DNA of 64,000 bases from positions 3,307,001 to 3,371,000 of the forward strand of contig NZ_OY760916.1 of assembly GCF_963664075.1 (NCBI RefSeq). The letters run 5' to 3'. Both the position numbers and the translations under genes were made by a program. The DNA comes from an uncultured Desulfobulbus sp. (lineage in GTDB: Bacteria > Desulfobacterota > Desulfobulbia > Desulfobulbales > Desulfobulbaceae). The notes under the pieces were generated by a model that saw only the letters and a list, made by a program, of their open reading frames with translations, did not search any database and was not told the origin of the DNA. Positions 17,697 through 27,809 of this stretch are shown one piece after another. The first letter of the stretch is position 1. The number at the start of each line of letters is the position of its first letter.

Positions 17697-18236
17697 TTGG
17701 CAAACAGTAATCTTGTCTGGATTGACCTAGAAATGACCGGGCTCAATCCCCTCTCCGACAAAATTCTTGAAGTGGCGACGGTGGTCACCGATTCGCAGCT
17801 GGAGATCCTTGCCGAAGGCCCGGTGATTGCTATCCATCAGCCTGAAGAAGTACTGGCAGCCATGGATATGTGGAATAAAAGACAGCATCGGGAATCCGGG
17901 CTCATCGAACGGGTCCGCCAAAGCGAGCATGACTGCCGCCGGGCAGAGGAAGAGACCCTGGCCTTTATTCAGACCTGGGTCGACCATCGTTCCTCTCCCA
18001 TGTGCGGCAACTCTGTCTGGCATGATCGCCGATTTCTGGTGCGCTATATGCCAGAGCTTGAAGCCTATTTCCATTATCGCAACATCGATGTTTCCACCCT
18101 CAAAGAACTCGCTGTACGCTGGGCTCCTGACCTCCCTCAATTCAGAAAAGCATGCTGCCACCTGGCCCAGGAGGATATTCGGGAATCCATTGCCGAACTG
18201 AAACATTATGGCCAATGGTTTATCAAAAAAGCCTGA
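17697..18236 (+). CDS. orn: Oligoribonuclease
   Basis: A 179-aa DEDDh 3'-5' exonuclease that degrades 2-5-nt RNA (nanoRNA), including pGpG from c-di-GMP breakdown. Motif I is [12 protein letters not shown] with Asp10 and Glu12; [11 protein letters not shown] and the C-terminal HxxxxD region ([19 protein letters not shown]) complete the site. The length is typical. Start: TTG 17697, six bases after AGGGAG (17685-17690); the first codon places motif I at the normal distance and no ATG upstream fits. The stop codon lies inside its own terminator stem. Confidence 0.95.
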   Translation: MANSNLVWIDLEMTGLNPLSDKILEVATVVTDSQLEILAEGPVIAIHQPEEVLAAMDMWNKRQHRESGLIERVRQSEHDCRRAEEETLAFIQTWVDHRSSPMCGNSVWHDRRFLVRYMPELEAYFHYRNIDVSTLKELAVRWAPDLPQFRKACCHLAQEDIRESIAELKHYGQWFIKKA

Positions 18237-18261
18237 ACCAGAAAAGCTGGTCCAGGCTTTT
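18231..18261 (+). terminator. Rho-independent terminator of orn
   Basis: GCCTGAACCAG (18231-18241) pairs with CTGGTCCAGGC (18247-18257) with one mismatch, followed by T5. The stem includes the orn stop codon. Confidence 0.8.
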
Positions 18262-18286
18262 TCATTGTTAGCTTCGGAAAAATTGT

Positions 18287-20788
18287 TCAGGCCTCATTCT
18301 CTCCCCCCACTGGTACCCCCCAGATTTCCTCCGCATATTCCTTGATAGTTCGATCACTCGAAAATTTGCCCATACGTGCGACATTGAGGATAGAACGTTT
18401 CACCCACGTTGGAGTGTCTGCGTAGACTTTTCCTACCATTTCTTGGCACTGGAGATATGACTCCAGGTCCAGAAGCAGCAAATACGGATCGTTCTCATTC
18501 ATAAGGTCATCAACAAGCGGCTGGAACAGTTCGCGATTGCCATGACTAAAGGCACCATGACCAATAGCATCGATTATCTCACGGACCTCTTCATTCTGTT
18601 CATAAATCTGCCAGGGCTTGCGAGATTTACATTTTTTCTCGTACTCAGCCTCCTCGGCGGTCATCCCAAAAATAAATATATTCTCCTCCCCCACCTCTTC
18701 GCGAATTTCAATATTGGCACCATCAAGGGTACCGATGGTCAGTGCCCCGTTCAGGGCAAACTTCATATTCCCTGTGCCTGAAGCTTCGGTCCCTGCGGTG
18801 GAGATCTGCTCCGAGAGATCGGCAGCTGGCATAATCCGTTCGGCCAGGGAGACACAGTAATTGGGAATAAAGGCGACTTTGAGTCTATCTCCTACCCGAG
18901 GATCGTGATTAATCACCGACGCCACTGAAGTGATCAACTTTATAATCAACTTAGCCTTATGATAGGAAGGCGCTGCCTTTCCAGCAAAGATAACTGTTCG
19001 AGGGATAGAGGTGTTCTCGGGATGCGTAATAATGCGTTGGTAAAGATGAATGACATGGAGCACGTTAAGCAACTGTCGTTTGTACTCATGAATCCGTTTC
19101 ACCTGAATGTCAAACATGGTGTTGGGGTTCACCCTGACCTTACAGTTGCTCTTAATAATCTTGGCCAGCCACTGTTTATTGGCCAGTTTCACTTCCTGCC
19201 AGCGTCGTCTAAAATCGGGATCATCTACCCACTTCTCCAGCTCCCGTAACCGGTCCAAGTCCACAACCCAGTCATAACCGATCTTTTCACTGATCAATTC
19301 GGCAAGCCCGGGATTACTCTTCAACAACCAGCGCCTTGGAGTGATCCCATTGGTCTTTGAATTAATCCGCTGGGGGTACATCTCATGAAAATTACGAAAC
19401 AGATAGTTTTTCAAAAGCTCAGTATGCAGTGCAGCTACGCCGTTTACCGAATGACTCCCCACAATCGCCAAGTTGGCCATGCGGACCCGACGAACAGGTC
19501 CCTCCGCGATCAAGGACATTTCTTCAATTTTTCGTGCATTGCCGGGATATGTCCTGGCTACCTCTTCTAAGAAACGACGATTGATCTCAAAAATAATCTC
19601 GAGATGTCGGGGCAAAACATGCCCCAGCATATCAACAGGCCAGGTTTCCAGAGCCTCGGGCATAAGGGTATGATTGGTATACGCAAAGGTACGTACACAG
19701 ATATCCCATGCCTGCTCCCAGCCTAACCCTTCGTAATCCATCAACACCCGCATCAACTCAGGGATGGCAATGGCCGGGTGGGTATCGTTGAGCTGGACGG
19801 CAACCTGATTGGGAAAATCGTGAAAGGTATCATTCTCTTTACGATAACGACGAAGGATATCCTGAAAGGTGGCGGCAACGAAAAAGTACTGCTGCTTCAG
19901 ACGCAGTTCCTGTCCCTCGCTGATATCATCACTTGGATAGAGCACCTTGGAAATAGTCTCCGACTTGACCTTGCCCTCCACCGCATTGATATAGTCGCCC
20001 ACGTTGAAAAAACGCAAGTCCAGCTCTCGCGAAGCCTTGGCCCGCCAGAGGCGCATATTGATCACATGATCGTTTCCAAACCCCGGTACGAGCATATCGC
20101 AGGCCATGGCCATAACGATCTCGGTATCGACCCAGCGGGCTCGGTAGCGGCCATGCTCATCGGTGGTAGAGGTGACATGCCCATAAAATTTGACCGGATA
20201 CATGAAACTGGTTCGTTCATACATCCAGGGGGAGCCCAGGCGCAACCAGGAGTCGGGGGATTCGACCTGATACCCATCGACTATTTTCTGATGAAACAAT
20301 CCAAAATCGTAACGGATGCCATATCCATAGGCAGGAATCTTCATGGTGGCAATGGAGTCCATAAAACAAGAAGCCAGCCGCCCCAAACCTCCGTTACCCA
20401 AGGCAGCATCCTCCTCGCAGTCCCGAAGGACCTCCAAATCATAGCCCAACTGCTCTATAGCTTGAGTGACCTCATCCATAAGCCCCATGTTGATAATGGC
20501 ATTGCCAAGAGACCGTCCCACCAGGAACTCGAGAGAAAGGTAATAGACCCGTTTCATTTTCTCGGCATAAAAGGTCTTTTGGGTCTTAATCCACTTTTCC
20601 ATGAGCACGTCGCGCAGGGCATAGGAGAGTGCGCGGTAGACATCAGGGTTTCCCGCCCGTTCCGGGTCGCGGCCCTGAAAGCTCATCAGATGATGTTGGA
20701 TACATTTTTTAAACTCTTCCACCCCTGTACCCTGGAAGATGGATGAGTAGGCGTTATTGTCGATCGAGGCTTCTGTTTGTCTATTCAT
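18287..20788 (-). CDS. glgP: Glycogen/alpha-glucan phosphorylase
   Basis: An 833-aa PLP enzyme releasing glucose 1-phosphate from glycogen. Diagnostic segments: GNGGLGRLASCFMDS near residue 120, the active-site loop with YGYGIRYDFGLF, HEYKRQLLN, and the PLP-lysine signature EASGTGNMKFALNGALTIG near residue 660. The length matches GlgP/MalP. An in-frame ATG at 20818 would add ten residues; ATG 20788 has AGGAGG just upstream and starts at the normal point, so I use it. No other glycogen gene is near, so the gene is detached from any glg operon here. Confidence 0.95.
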   Translation of the reverse strand: MNRQTEASIDNNAYSSIFQGTGVEEFKKCIQHHLMSFQGRDPERAGNPDVYRALSYALRDVLMEKWIKTQKTFYAEKMKRVYYLSLEFLVGRSLGNAIINMGLMDEVTQAIEQLGYDLEVLRDCEEDAALGNGGLGRLASCFMDSIATMKIPAYGYGIRYDFGLFHQKIVDGYQVESPDSWLRLGSPWMYERTSFMYPVKFYGHVTSTTDEHGRYRARWVDTEIVMAMACDMLVPGFGNDHVINMRLWRAKASRELDLRFFNVGDYINAVEGKVKSETISKVLYPSDDISEGQELRLKQQYFFVAATFQDILRRYRKENDTFHDFPNQVAVQLNDTHPAIAIPELMRVLMDYEGLGWEQAWDICVRTFAYTNHTLMPEALETWPVDMLGHVLPRHLEIIFEINRRFLEEVARTYPGNARKIEEMSLIAEGPVRRVRMANLAIVGSHSVNGVAALHTELLKNYLFRNFHEMYPQRINSKTNGITPRRWLLKSNPGLAELISEKIGYDWVVDLDRLRELEKWVDDPDFRRRWQEVKLANKQWLAKIIKSNCKVRVNPNTMFDIQVKRIHEYKRQLLNVLHVIHLYQRIITHPENTSIPRTVIFAGKAAPSYHKAKLIIKLITSVASVINHDPRVGDRLKVAFIPNYCVSLAERIMPAADLSEQISTAGTEASGTGNMKFALNGALTIGTLDGANIEIREEVGEENIFIFGMTAEEAEYEKKCKSRKPWQIYEQNEEVREIIDAIGHGAFSHGNRELFQPLVDDLMNENDPYLLLLDLESYLQCQEMVGKVYADTPTWVKRSILNVARMGKFSSDRTIKEYAEEIWGVPVGGENEA

Positions 20789-21033
20789 ACAACCTCCTGT
20801 AGACGACGATGCAATCAAAATGAAACCAGTTTTATTCTAGCGCAATTAGTTTTGAGAGCAAACGACTATTAACGGGGAAAAACAGAGATTTTCATAACAC
20901 AAGCAAGCGAAAAATGATTTTTATTCTCTCATTTGACTCCTTTGTTTTACAGGCCTATGATGCAAAGAAGGCATCAGGTTCTTTTTACAGAATTTCGGGG
21001 TGTTCTGAATGCTTACACCATAATTGGAGGAAA

Positions 21034-23237
21034 ATGTTGAATAATATGAAGCTACGCTCCAAGCTGGTCATTATCGGTGTCGTGGTCACCATGATTCCCC
21101 TGGCGATTATTTTGACCTCCGTTTTTGTCCAGAATAAAAAAAGTAGCAACCATTGGTGAAGAAAAAAGTCTGCAGCTAGCCTATGCAGATCTTGAACATA
21201 TTGTAAACAATCTCTACACCTTGGCCGAATCGCACCAGGAGGTCACCCAAAAAAACATCGATGCCTCCCTACGCGTCGCCAGTGACCTGATGAACAAAGC
21301 AGGCGGTGTCTCTTTTGCGGAGGAAACTGTCAGCTGGCAGGCAAAAAATCAATTGAGTGGTGCAATCCAAACGGTTCAGCTACCCAAAATGATGCTGGGG
21401 GAACAGTGGTTAGGCCAGATCAGCAATGCCAAAGAGTCGGCTCCGCTGGTTGCCCCAGTGCAGCAACTGCTGGATGTTACCTGTACCATCTTTCAACGCA
21501 TTAACCCCCAGGGAGATATGCTGCGGGTTGCCACCAATGTTATCACCAAGGCGGGAACGCGAGCCATCGGCACCTATATTCCAGCTACCAATCCCGATGG
21601 CCGGAGCAATCCTGTAGTTTCAACCATTCTGAGCGGAAAAACGTTCAAAGGTCGGGCCTTTGTCGTCAACGCCTGGTACATCACCGCTTATGTCCCTATT
21701 TTTGACAGTTCCAGAAACGTCATTGGGGTGCTCTACGTTGGAATCCCCCAGGAAAATGTAAAAAGCCTGCGGCGCGCCATCGTTGACATGCGTATCGGTG
21801 AAACCGGTTATGTCACGGTGATGGACACCACCGGGAGTTATGTAATTGCCCACACCGAGGCAGAGAATGGTAAAAACATGCAGGATGTTCTCGATGCTGA
21901 GGGTACCCCCTACATCAAAGAACGGATAGAGGCGGCCAAAGCTCTTGGGCCGCGTCAGATCGGCAAGCAACAGTTCACCCTGAAAACCGACACTGGCCCA
22001 GAAATAGTCCGAGAATCACGCTTTATCTATTTTGCGCCCTGGGCGCTGGATCGTAGCAGTAGAGGCTGATAAGGCTGAATTTAGTGAAGCCGCCGAGCGC
22101 ATCACCCGGACCAACCAACAAAGCATTATTTCCCTCAACCTCATCAGTGCAGGCGCAGTGATTTTCACCGTTCTCGTCTGGTTTTTTATGGCAGGATCAA
22201 TCGTGAAGCCCATAAACCTGGCAGTGGCCGGACTCAAGGATGTGGCTGAGGGGGAAGGCGATCTGACCAAGCGCCTCGCAAGCCACGGTAAAAATGAGTT
22301 AGGTGAACTGGCCTTTTGGTTCAATACCTTTCTTGAAAAGCTGCAAACCATTGTTACCCGTATCAGCAATAATGCACAGCATGTGGGACAGGCTGCGCTT
22401 GACCTAACGATGATCTCTGGAGGGATGGCTGATGGTGCTAATGAAACCTCGAGCTCAGCCCACAATGGCTCAGTGGCTGCCGAGGAAATGAGCGCCAATC
22501 TCAATGCCGTGGCGGCTGCCATGGAGGAGTCGACCACAAACATCTCGATGGTTGCCAACGCTTCGGAAGAGATGTCCTCCACCTTCAGTGGGCTCAACAG
22601 TATCGTTGAAAAGGCGAACTCCGTCTCTGTTGAAGCAGTTCAGCAGGCCGAGAGCGCTGGCGAAAAAATGGCCATTTTAGGAGAAGCTGCGCAGGCGATT
22701 GGTAAGGTCACTGAAACCATCACCGAAATATCCGAACAAACGAACCTCTTGGCGCTGAATGCCACCATCGAGGCAGCACGAGCTGGAGAGGCGGGTAAAG
22801 GGTTTGCGGTGGTGGCCAATGAGATCAAGGAGCTTGCAAAGCAGACTGCAGAGTCGACCCTGGATATCAAAAAACAGATTGCCAATATTCAAAGTACAAC
22901 CGAGACTACCCGGGTGGGGGTTGATGCGATATCCACCGTTATCGAAAGTGTGAACGACATCGTTTCCTCAATGGCCACAGCAGTCAGCGATCAGTCAGAA
23001 GCAACCCATAACATCACAAATAATATTGGTCAGGCATCCATCGGTCTGCAGGAAGTTAATGAGAATGTAAGTCAGAGTTCCACCGTTGCCTCTCAGATTG
23101 CCTTGGATATTACCAGAGTAAACACCTCTGCAGAGTCCATATCCAACAGCTCCTCACAGGTAAAAACCAGTGCTGAAGAGCTGCAGAAAATGGCAGAAGA
23201 ACTCAACTCCATCATAGGACAGTTTAAGACCTCGTAA
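21034..23237 (+). pseudogene. Methyl-accepting chemotaxis protein, broken by two +1 frameshifts
   Basis: Three consecutive reading frames carry one chemoreceptor. Frame 1 from ATG 21034 (GGAGG three bases upstream) gives the basic start and TM1, ending in NKK. An A7 run (21136-21142) then shifts to frame 2, which carries a Cache-type periplasmic sensor domain up to FAPW near 22040. At GGG 22041-22043 coding moves to frame 3, with TM2, HAMP and the signalling domain (hallmark [20 protein letters not shown]). Removing one A and one G restores a 733-aa receptor. The protein is otherwise complete and well conserved, so the damage is recent, a sequencing error, or resolved by slippage. Confidence 0.9.
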
Positions 23238-23255
23238 CAAAGCAACGGGATGCTT

Positions 23256-23294
23256 AAAAAAAGCTCAGGTCGGTTGAACCGGCCTGAGCTTTTC
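23256..23294. terminator. Bidirectional rho-independent terminator
   Basis: A long near-perfect stem (23259-23273 with 23279-23293, one G-T pair), flanked by A7 on the left and T4 on the right. It serves the chemoreceptor gene (+) and the converging GTPase gene (-). Confidence 0.88.
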
Positions 23295-23321
23295 TCCACT
23301 CACTTGTCAGGGGTACCACTA

Positions 23322-24785
23322 TTACGGATTAAGACCATCACCGATCTGGGCCTGTCTTTGACTCCCCACTCGCTCTTCGGCGATGTCAATAAACTGATTG
23401 CGCAATAGATCTTGAAGAGCCATCGAACTCTCTTCGATTTCAGCTTCACTGCCTTTTGAAATAGCACGAAAAAAACGATCGCAAACCGCCCGTTCTTCAC
23501 GGCTCCAGTGGCTGGTGAATCCTGTTTTACCGCCAACCGAATCCAGTGTTACTCCTCTTGTCTCCCCATAATCGCGACGTCCGTGTGCCCAGTTGATAAC
23601 ATGGGAGTAAAACAGCAGACCACGATCAAGAAGAATGTAGAGTAACTGTATATTGTTGACTGGCCCCACCTGGAGTAGTTCTCCCCCCATTTTCATTCCA
23701 AGCACTCGGGTTCCCGCCAAGATGTCTTTCCCCTTTAAGGCCGTAGCTCCGGCACCGATCAAACCACCTATAGCTGAAAAAAGCCCAAAAGAGGTACCAA
23801 TGGTGGCCGCGTCAATGCCTACGCCCAGAGCGGCCCCGCCAAGGGCTCCGGCAATAATCACCTGTCGATCGGTAAGCCCAAGAAATTTCCAGGTACGATC
23901 ACTAAAGAGATCTGCCTCCAGGATCGACTGCGGCGGCAGCTCCAGGTTAAAAATATTATGTTTAAAGAGTCCACGTATATCCTGCTGCGCCTCCCGTTCA
24001 CGCCCGCTAACATAAGCGGTGTAGTCACTGTGCAACTCCCGGCGTTTTTTTTCTTCATCCTCGGGTTTGCAGGCAACCGTCCGGCGATAACTGAGGATGT
24101 CCTGCAAACAGTCGGTTAACAGCGTTGCGGTTTGCTGGCTTCGAACTTCCCAGTCCTCCTGAAAGGCTTCAACGACCTGCCGCAGGATTGGCTCGAGCTC
24201 CTGGTCGATGGATTTCAGACTTTCAAGCAGTTCAATCCGCTGGCGATAGTTGGCACGACAGGAATTAAAAACCCGTACTGCATTGAAATTTTTACGAAAC
24301 TCGCTCTGCCATTTGACAAGATAGTCGGAATCGTCTTCCTTGGAGTTAATCACGGCCATGCGCGGCGCTCCACTGAGACGAAGTATCTCCATCTCCGCCC
24401 GATCAACCTTGCGTAAGGGCCGGGAACCGTCAACCACAAAAATAACCCCGGCTCCAGCAATCAGCGGACGGAAGAGTTCACAATCATCGTGAAAGTCGGG
24501 ATCTTCTTCATGGGCCCGGATAAAGGCAGACAGCATCTCTTCCTCGGGTCCATCGTATTGTTGGAACCAGGCCAGAGCCTGACGGGGATTCTGAAAACCG
24601 GGAGTATCGATAAAGCGTATAATTTCACGTCCATCGATCCGTACAGGAAAGGACTGACAGACAACGGTCTCCCCAGGGATGGGGCTCACCCGAACGGAAT
24701 CATCCTCGGCCAGGGTGGAAAGGACCGAGGATTTCCCCTCATTGGGATGGCCGATAATGGCAAATTCAGCGGTGGTCGATATCAT
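23322..24785 (-). CDS. GTPase with DUF3482-type C-terminal domain
   Basis: A 487-aa protein. The N-terminal G domain has Walker A GHPNEGKSS (about 12-20), an effector-region Thr in GETVVC, G3 as IDTPGFQN and a G4-like NSKED in place of NKxD. The C-terminal half has Gly/Ala-rich hydrophobic segments (AGALGGAALGVGIDAATIG, then FSAIGGLIGAGATAL) that look membrane-inserting, like the glycine-zipper pores of DUF3482 proteins. Its start overlaps the stop of the DUF2868 gene by 4 nt (ATGA). The two families are usually paired, so a membrane-associated complex is likely. Function unknown; the atypical G4 box may reduce nucleotide specificity. Confidence 0.8.
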   Translation of the reverse strand: MISTTAEFAIIGHPNEGKSSVLSTLAEDDSVRVSPIPGETVVCQSFPVRIDGREIIRFIDTPGFQNPRQALAWFQQYDGPEEEMLSAFIRAHEEDPDFHDDCELFRPLIAGAGVIFVVDGSRPLRKVDRAEMEILRLSGAPRMAVINSKEDDSDYLVKWQSEFRKNFNAVRVFNSCRANYRQRIELLESLKSIDQELEPILRQVVEAFQEDWEVRSQQTATLLTDCLQDILSYRRTVACKPEDEEKKRRELHSDYTAYVSGREREAQQDIRGLFKHNIFNLELPPQSILEADLFSDRTWKFLGLTDRQVIIAGALGGAALGVGIDAATIGTSFGLFSAIGGLIGAGATALKGKDILAGTRVLGMKMGGELLQVGPVNNIQLLYILLDRGLLFYSHVINWAHGRRDYGETRGVTLDSVGGKTGFTSHWSREERAVCDRFFRAISKGSEAEIEESSMALQDLLRNQFIDIAEERVGSQRQAQIGDGLNP

Positions 24786-26518
24786 GGCAGTATCAGGGGT
24801 TGAACAGCAAGGTTTCCATCTCCAAGTGCCTGCATCTTCATCTGCCAGATGCCAAGCTGATTACCATCCACAGAGGTGAGCATGGTTGCAGGAGTAGGCT
24901 TACCAATAAGAAGAATAGTTATGGGGAAATCCCGCCCCAGATTTATGCGGAGCCCGCGCAGAAACGATTCTGTCTCCTTCAAGGGGGGCTGCCAGGCCTC
25001 AAGGAGCAAAAAGAGTTCATCCAGCGTGTTGGGCTCAAGGTGCAAAGCTGCCACCGAGTCGGTCTCATCATAGCACTGCAGCTGCATACACAGGTTGGGG
25101 TAGGTGTGCTTCAGCTGGGTGAGCAAATCGGCTTGCGGGCACTCTTCAAAAAGTTCATCGGGGATGAGAATCAGCCCCTGTTCCTCGGCTGGGACAAGAG
25201 GCTCCGGCTCGGAATGTACGGCTCCCTTGAATACAAGCTCTTCCGATTCAAACACTTCCGTCTCTTCAGGCTCAGCCTCAGGCTCCTCTTCCCTCAGCTC
25301 AGGAACCGGATTAGGCGAGAGTTCCTCCTTGGACAGTGCTCCGGTATCGGGCGGACTTGGTATCTTAGGGGTGACCACCTCTGGTTCGGGTACAGGTTTC
25401 GATGCTGGGGATACTGGCTGTTTTTTATGCACACCGCTTGTATCCACCTTGGGTGCTGTCATGCGACGCAGTAAAGGGCGGAAGTTTAGCGAGCCAAAAT
25501 TCAGCGCCTCCAGAGCTTGTCGCTGTTGCAAACAGCCAATGGCCAAAAGAACGCAGCGGGGAAGCAGCCCATAAAGGACCACACTCCAACAAAGGAAAGG
25601 CCACCAGGAAACCAGATCCGTCGAGGCCAGATGCGTGATCCCCTCTTTAAGAACCATCTGGCTCCCCTGAATTTCTGCCAAGGTAGGCACCGCCTGGGGA
25701 AAAAGCCAGGACCAGGGCAGAGCTATCAGGTGCACAATTTGGGCAACAAGCTCTGGAGAGAGCTGCAGGCTTGATTGCCAGGCAAAAGCCATGTCCGAAA
25801 AAGTCACTTTGGACAGGGTTGCCAGAAGCGCCCCCAGATTAAAACCAATGGCTCCGAGCTGCACCAGAATAAAGGCCGGCCAGACAAGCAGTACCCCTAA
25901 CTCTCGTCGTTGTTGAATTGATCCGACAAGCGCAGAAAGATCCAAGCGCTGCTTACCGCTCAACCTTCTATACAATCGGCCACGTACACGCTCCAGCAGC
26001 CGCAACATGGCCCGTCCTAGGATAACATACAGACTCGTTGACTCCAGAGGAAGACGACGCCAAGAACGGTACAGAAGCAAACAGCCCTGCAGAAACACCA
26101 TGATAAGCTGGGAGACAACCAGAATTCCCAAATAGAGAGAAATATTCAGCGGCGTTGTTCCGGTATAGAGCAGCAGCGCCCCTGCTGTCGCCCCTCCCAT
26201 CAACACTCCCAGCAACAGGATCAGTCCCCGGCCCAGAACCACGAGTTCCTGCCAGAGATTCCCTGGTAAGGGCTGGTCTTCGCTCTCTTTTTTACTTTGA
26301 AACTGCTGCCGTCGAGTCGTCAACCACAAGCGGATGAGCATCCGGGGCGCAACCTTCCCTTGATTTCGAATCTGTGGTTCGATTTTGGTCAGATAGATCA
26401 CCCGGTCACGCTTGGCAAGCCCGGCATCCCCCTGGGTACGTTGCACCTCATCATCAAGGCGAGAAAAAAAGTGCAGGTCGAGCAGATCAGCGATATTCCA
26501 AAGACGACTCACCGGCAC
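24782..26518 (-). CDS. DUF2868-type membrane protein
   Basis: A 578-aa protein and first gene of a two-gene operon with the GTPase gene (ATGA overlap). The N-terminal soluble region (LLDLHFFSRLDDE) is followed by four or more membrane helices between about residues 92 and 340. Next comes a long acidic Pro/Glu-rich linker (about 365-450, PEPEVVTPKIPSPP and EEEPEAEPEE), and a folded C-terminal domain (about 455-578). The architecture matches DUF2868 proteins, which travel with DUF3482 GTPases. No catalytic motif was found. The linker would let the C-terminal domain act away from the membrane, possibly on the partner GTPase; this is inference. Confidence 0.75.
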   Translation of the reverse strand: MPVSRLWNIADLLDLHFFSRLDDEVQRTQGDAGLAKRDRVIYLTKIEPQIRNQGKVAPRMLIRLWLTTRRQQFQSKKESEDQPLPGNLWQELVVLGRGLILLLGVLMGGATAGALLLYTGTTPLNISLYLGILVVSQLIMVFLQGCLLLYRSWRRLPLESTSLYVILGRAMLRLLERVRGRLYRRLSGKQRLDLSALVGSIQQRRELGVLLVWPAFILVQLGAIGFNLGALLATLSKVTFSDMAFAWQSSLQLSPELVAQIVHLIALPWSWLFPQAVPTLAEIQGSQMVLKEGITHLASTDLVSWWPFLCWSVVLYGLLPRCVLLAIGCLQQRQALEALNFGSLNFRPLLRRMTAPKVDTSGVHKKQPVSPASKPVPEPEVVTPKIPSPPDTGALSKEELSPNPVPELREEEPEAEPEETEVFESEELVFKGAVHSEPEPLVPAEEQGLILIPDELFEECPQADLLTQLKHTYPNLCMQLQCYDETDSVAALHLEPNTLDELFLLLEAWQPPLKETESFLRGLRINLGRDFPITILLIGKPTPATMLTSVDGNQLGIWQMKMQALGDGNLAVQPLILP

Positions 26519-26627
26519 AGCTCCGGGTCTGGGGCAGTCTCAAGTACGAAAGAAAAAAAATTGCGTGCGGGAATAGTCATATCGTATACAAAGAAGGTAT
26601 TAGTCACAAATGGCATGCTGGCAATGA

Positions 26628-27413
26628 TTGTTTCGACGTCAGTCCCTGCAAGGGAGCCATAACAACTTTTCATCACTAGCAAAAAAATTGAATCAGGACA
26701 AGGTAAAGCAGCGACACAGGCTCCCATCATCGGCCAGCACATTTCGACAAGGGCTGACCGCCAGCTGGCCGATCTGCCTGGGATATTTTCCCATCGGCCT
26801 GGCACTTGGAGTACTTGCACAGCAGGCGGGGCTTCCCTGGTGGGCCATGGCGATGATGTCGATATTGGTCTTTGCCGGTTCGGCTCAATTTATCTGCGTG
26901 GCCATGCTGGCAAGCGGCGCTTCCTTTCCTGCCATCGTTTTCACCACCTTCATGGTTAACCTGCGCCACGCCCTGATGAGCTCAGCCCTGGCAGTGCACC
27001 TTCCAGGAGTTAACCGTTGCTTCCTTGCATTCTTTGCCTACGGCATCACCGATGAGAGCTTTGCCCTCAATATGGTCCGGTTTAACAAGGAAAACTGGAG
27101 CCGTTGGAGCGCACTAACTGCCAATCAATTCCCCAACCTCATCTGGATTTGCGCCACCACCTCAGGTATACTTTTGGGTCAGTTCATTCCCCAAGGTGCC
27201 TTTGGTATTGATTATGCCCTCAATGCCATGTTTCTTTCTTTACTTATGTATCAACTCAAAAGCTGGATCACGGTGTTGACGTCTCTTATTGCCATGCTGG
27301 TGGCCGTTCTCTGGTATCTCTGTATTCCTGGGGATTCCTATATTGTCGCTGCCGCAATCACTGCAGCTACCTGTGGGTATCTGCTCAAACGGTACAAGGA
27401 GAGGCAGGTATGA
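26628..27413 (+). CDS. azlC: AzlC-family branched-chain amino acid exporter subunit
   Basis: An integral membrane protein with about six or seven helices. The core motif GYFPIGLALGVLAQQAGLPWW and FAGSAQFICVAML are characteristic of AzlC, the large subunit of the AzlCD exporter for branched-chain amino acids. It overlaps azlD by 4 nt (ATGA). The start is uncertain: the frame opens with TTG 26628, and another TTG lies at 26688, but neither has a clear ribosome site and homology begins only near residue 40. True length is probably 225-245 aa. Confidence 0.85.
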   Translation: MFRRQSLQGSHNNFSSLAKKLNQDKVKQRHRLPSSASTFRQGLTASWPICLGYFPIGLALGVLAQQAGLPWWAMAMMSILVFAGSAQFICVAMLASGASFPAIVFTTFMVNLRHALMSSALAVHLPGVNRCFLAFFAYGITDESFALNMVRFNKENWSRWSALTANQFPNLIWICATTSGILLGQFIPQGAFGIDYALNAMFLSLLMYQLKSWITVLTSLIAMLVAVLWYLCIPGDSYIVAAAITAATCGYLLKRYKERQV

Positions 27414-27730
27414 GCTGGCAGGATGCCCTCCTGCTCTTTGCTGCCATGGGCCTAGTCACCTATATCCCCCGGTGCCTGCCCCTCATCTATCTGGCTCACC
27501 GCCGACTGCCCAAACCACTGGTCGACTGGTTGAGTCTGATCCCGGCGGCCATTCTCAGCGCCCTCATTGCCCCAAGCCTGTTCGTTGATACCGTAACCCG
27601 CCACCTCGAGATAGGAAAACCTGAGTTATGGGTCGCCCTCCCGACCCTCTATTTTGCCTGGAAAACAAAAAACCTGGCGGCAACTGTAGTCCTTGGGATG
27701 TTGCTCTATTGGCTGGCAGGCATTTTCTAA
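27410..27730 (+). CDS. azlD: AzlD-family branched-chain amino acid exporter subunit
   Basis: A 106-aa small membrane protein with three or four helices, starting in the ATGA overlap with azlC and preceded by AGGAGAGG. The family pattern is clear: TYIPRCLPLIYL near the N-terminus and a C-terminal hydrophobic helix. AzlD is the obligate small partner of AzlC. The gene order and overlap are diagnostic even though the sequence is short. It ends convergently with the response-regulator cyclase gene across 79 nt, with no obvious terminator. Confidence 0.88.
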   Translation: MSWQDALLLFAAMGLVTYIPRCLPLIYLAHRRLPKPLVDWLSLIPAAILSALIAPSLFVDTVTRHLEIGKPELWVALPTLYFAWKTKNLAATVVLGMLLYWLAGIF

Positions 27731-27809
27731 GCTTTAATCCGTAACGACAGCCACTGACGGCACTACCTCTTTCCCAGCATTGGAGGAGATGTATTGCTCA
27801 AAACGGCTA

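Noticed and set aside
19778..20746. 322-aa plus-strand ORF
   Set aside because: It is entirely antisense to glgP, has no ribosome site and no recognisable motif; a high-GC shadow frame.
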